Position numbers and translations under genes: made by a program. The notes under the pieces are model-generated. The model saw only the letters and a program-made list of their open reading frames with translations. It did not search any database and was not told where the DNA came from. Below, piece after piece: positions 63,180 to 64,000 of a stretch of DNA of 64,000 nucleotides; within the stretch, counting starts at the first letter, position 1; every line of letters begins with the position of its first letter. This DNA comes from Arthrobacter sp. PGP41. Its GTDB lineage: Bacteria > Actinomycetota > Actinomycetes > Actinomycetales > Micrococcaceae. Where the stretch lies: positions 3,596,001-3,660,000 of the forward strand of contig NZ_CP026514.1 of the NCBI RefSeq assembly GCF_002953935.1, given 5' to 3'.

Positions 63180-63992
63180 ATGGGCAAGTACTATTCCCCC
63201 ACCGGCGGACTGCCGCCGCAGACCCACCTGACCACCGAGCGGGCCATCGTCACCGAGGCCTACACGGTGATCCCCAAGGGCGTGATGACGGACATCGTCA
63301 CGTCCAACCTGCCGGGCTTTTCGAACACCCGCTCCTGGATCATCGCGCGGCCCATTTCCGGCTTCGCCACCACCTTCTCGCAGCTGATCGTGGAGATCGC
63401 CCCGGGCGGCGGTGCTCCCAAGGCAGAGTTCGAGGCCGGCGTCGAAGGCGTCATTTTCGTGACCCGCGGCAGGCTCAACCTCACCCTCAACGGCGAACTG
63501 CACCGAATGGAGGAAGGCGGCTACGCCTACCTGGCGGCCGGTGCTGAATGGGGCCTGGAGAATGTCTCGGACGGCGTCGTGTCCTTCCACTGGATCCGCA
63601 AGGCCTACGAGCGCCTTGAGGGCTACGAAGCCAAGTCCTTCGTCACCAACGAAAAGGACGTGGAGCCCACGTCCATGCCGGACACCAACGACGTCTGGAA
63701 GACCACCCGCTTTACGGACTCCAACGACCTGGCACACGACATGCAGGTGAACATCGTGACGTTCCAGCCCGGCGGCGTCATCCCGTTCCCCGAAACCCAC
63801 GTCATGGAGCACGGCCTGTACGTCCTGGAGGGCAAGGCCATGTACCTGTTGAACAATGACTGGGTGGAGGTGGAGGCCGGGGACTTCATGTGGCTGCGCG
63901 CGTTCTGCCCCCAGGCCTGCTACGCCGGCGGTCCGGGCGAGTTCCGCTACCTGCTCTACAAGGACATGAACCGCCAGGTGCGCCTCACCTAA
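63180..63992 (+). CDS. allE: (S)-ureidoglycine aminohydrolase
   Basis: Bicupin of 270 residues that releases ammonia from (S)-ureidoglycine to give ureidoglycolate in allantoin degradation; Mn-dependent. Two cupin cores are seen: VEGVIFVTRGRLNLTLNGELHRMEEGGYAYL and FPETHVMEHGLYVLEGKAMYLLNNDWVEVEAGDF, the second with the metal ligands Glu, His, His. The start is ATG 63180. Allantoinase and allantoicase, the preceding steps, are not in the window and may follow it. Confidence 0.94.
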   Translation: MGKYYSPTGGLPPQTHLTTERAIVTEAYTVIPKGVMTDIVTSNLPGFSNTRSWIIARPISGFATTFSQLIVEIAPGGGAPKAEFEAGVEGVIFVTRGRLNLTLNGELHRMEEGGYAYLAAGAEWGLENVSDGVVSFHWIRKAYERLEGYEAKSFVTNEKDVEPTSMPDTNDVWKTTRFTDSNDLAHDMQVNIVTFQPGGVIPFPETHVMEHGLYVLEGKAMYLLNNDWVEVEAGDFMWLRAFCPQACYAGGPGEFRYLLYKDMNRQVRLT

Positions 63993-64000
63993 GCCACCCC

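Overview
The window is high-GC actinobacterial chromosome. Protein families, gene order and codon use point to the Micrococcaceae (Arthrobacter / Pseudarthrobacter type). No replication origin, rRNA, phage, IS element or CRISPR array is visible. Genes are densely packed, with many 4-base stop/start overlaps.

Region 1 (1-38,280, interrupted) keeps the order of a block I know from Mycobacterium tuberculosis around Rv3649-Rv3683. It holds an MrfA-type helicase, a reverse-strand Tad/Flp pilus cluster (ssd-tadA-tadB-tadC-pilin-TadE-TadE-like), a PolA-like polymerase, CoA-type Nudix and nth, acs, a MarP-type periplasmic protease, a Crp regulator, a second Nudix, RidA, a ponA2-type penicillin-binding protein and a membrane-proximal metallophosphoesterase. 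A galactoside island (about 15.8-24.8 kb: GlpR-type and LacI-type regulators, an oxidoreductase, an ABC sugar importer, a GH36 alpha-galactosidase) plus aroQ sits between acs and marP. A heterodimeric ABC exporter and tRNA-Pro(CGG) follow.

Region 2 (36.6-38.3 kb) is the most unusual part. A 73-residue secreted peptide carries the octapeptide TGNWPDPV twice, with mostly different codons. It is transcribed divergently from an XRE-HTH regulator with a helical TPR-like body. This looks like a peptide-pheromone/receptor pair of RRNPP type.

Region 3 (38.3-46.9 kb) is housekeeping and miscellaneous: purC-purD, a membrane molybdopterin oxidoreductase, a type II asparaginase, a sterol-carrier-like protein, an SDR, a MocA-like nucleotidyltransferase, a uracil-DNA-glycosylase-like gene that seems to have lost its middle, and an aldo/keto reductase.

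Region 4 (46.9-64 kb) is a purine catabolism island: xanthine dehydrogenase (fused FeS-Mo subunit, FAD subunit, XdhC), two purine permeases, guanine deaminase, uricase, an IclR/AllR-like regulator, malic enzyme, malate synthase, a CitE-like DUF6986 protein and ureidoglycine aminohydrolase. Together they convert guanine, xanthine and urate towards ureides and glyoxylate, and channel glyoxylate to malate and pyruvate. A well-formed terminator on the uricase strand, with no gene upstream of it on that strand, suggests a regulated leader or a small RNA.
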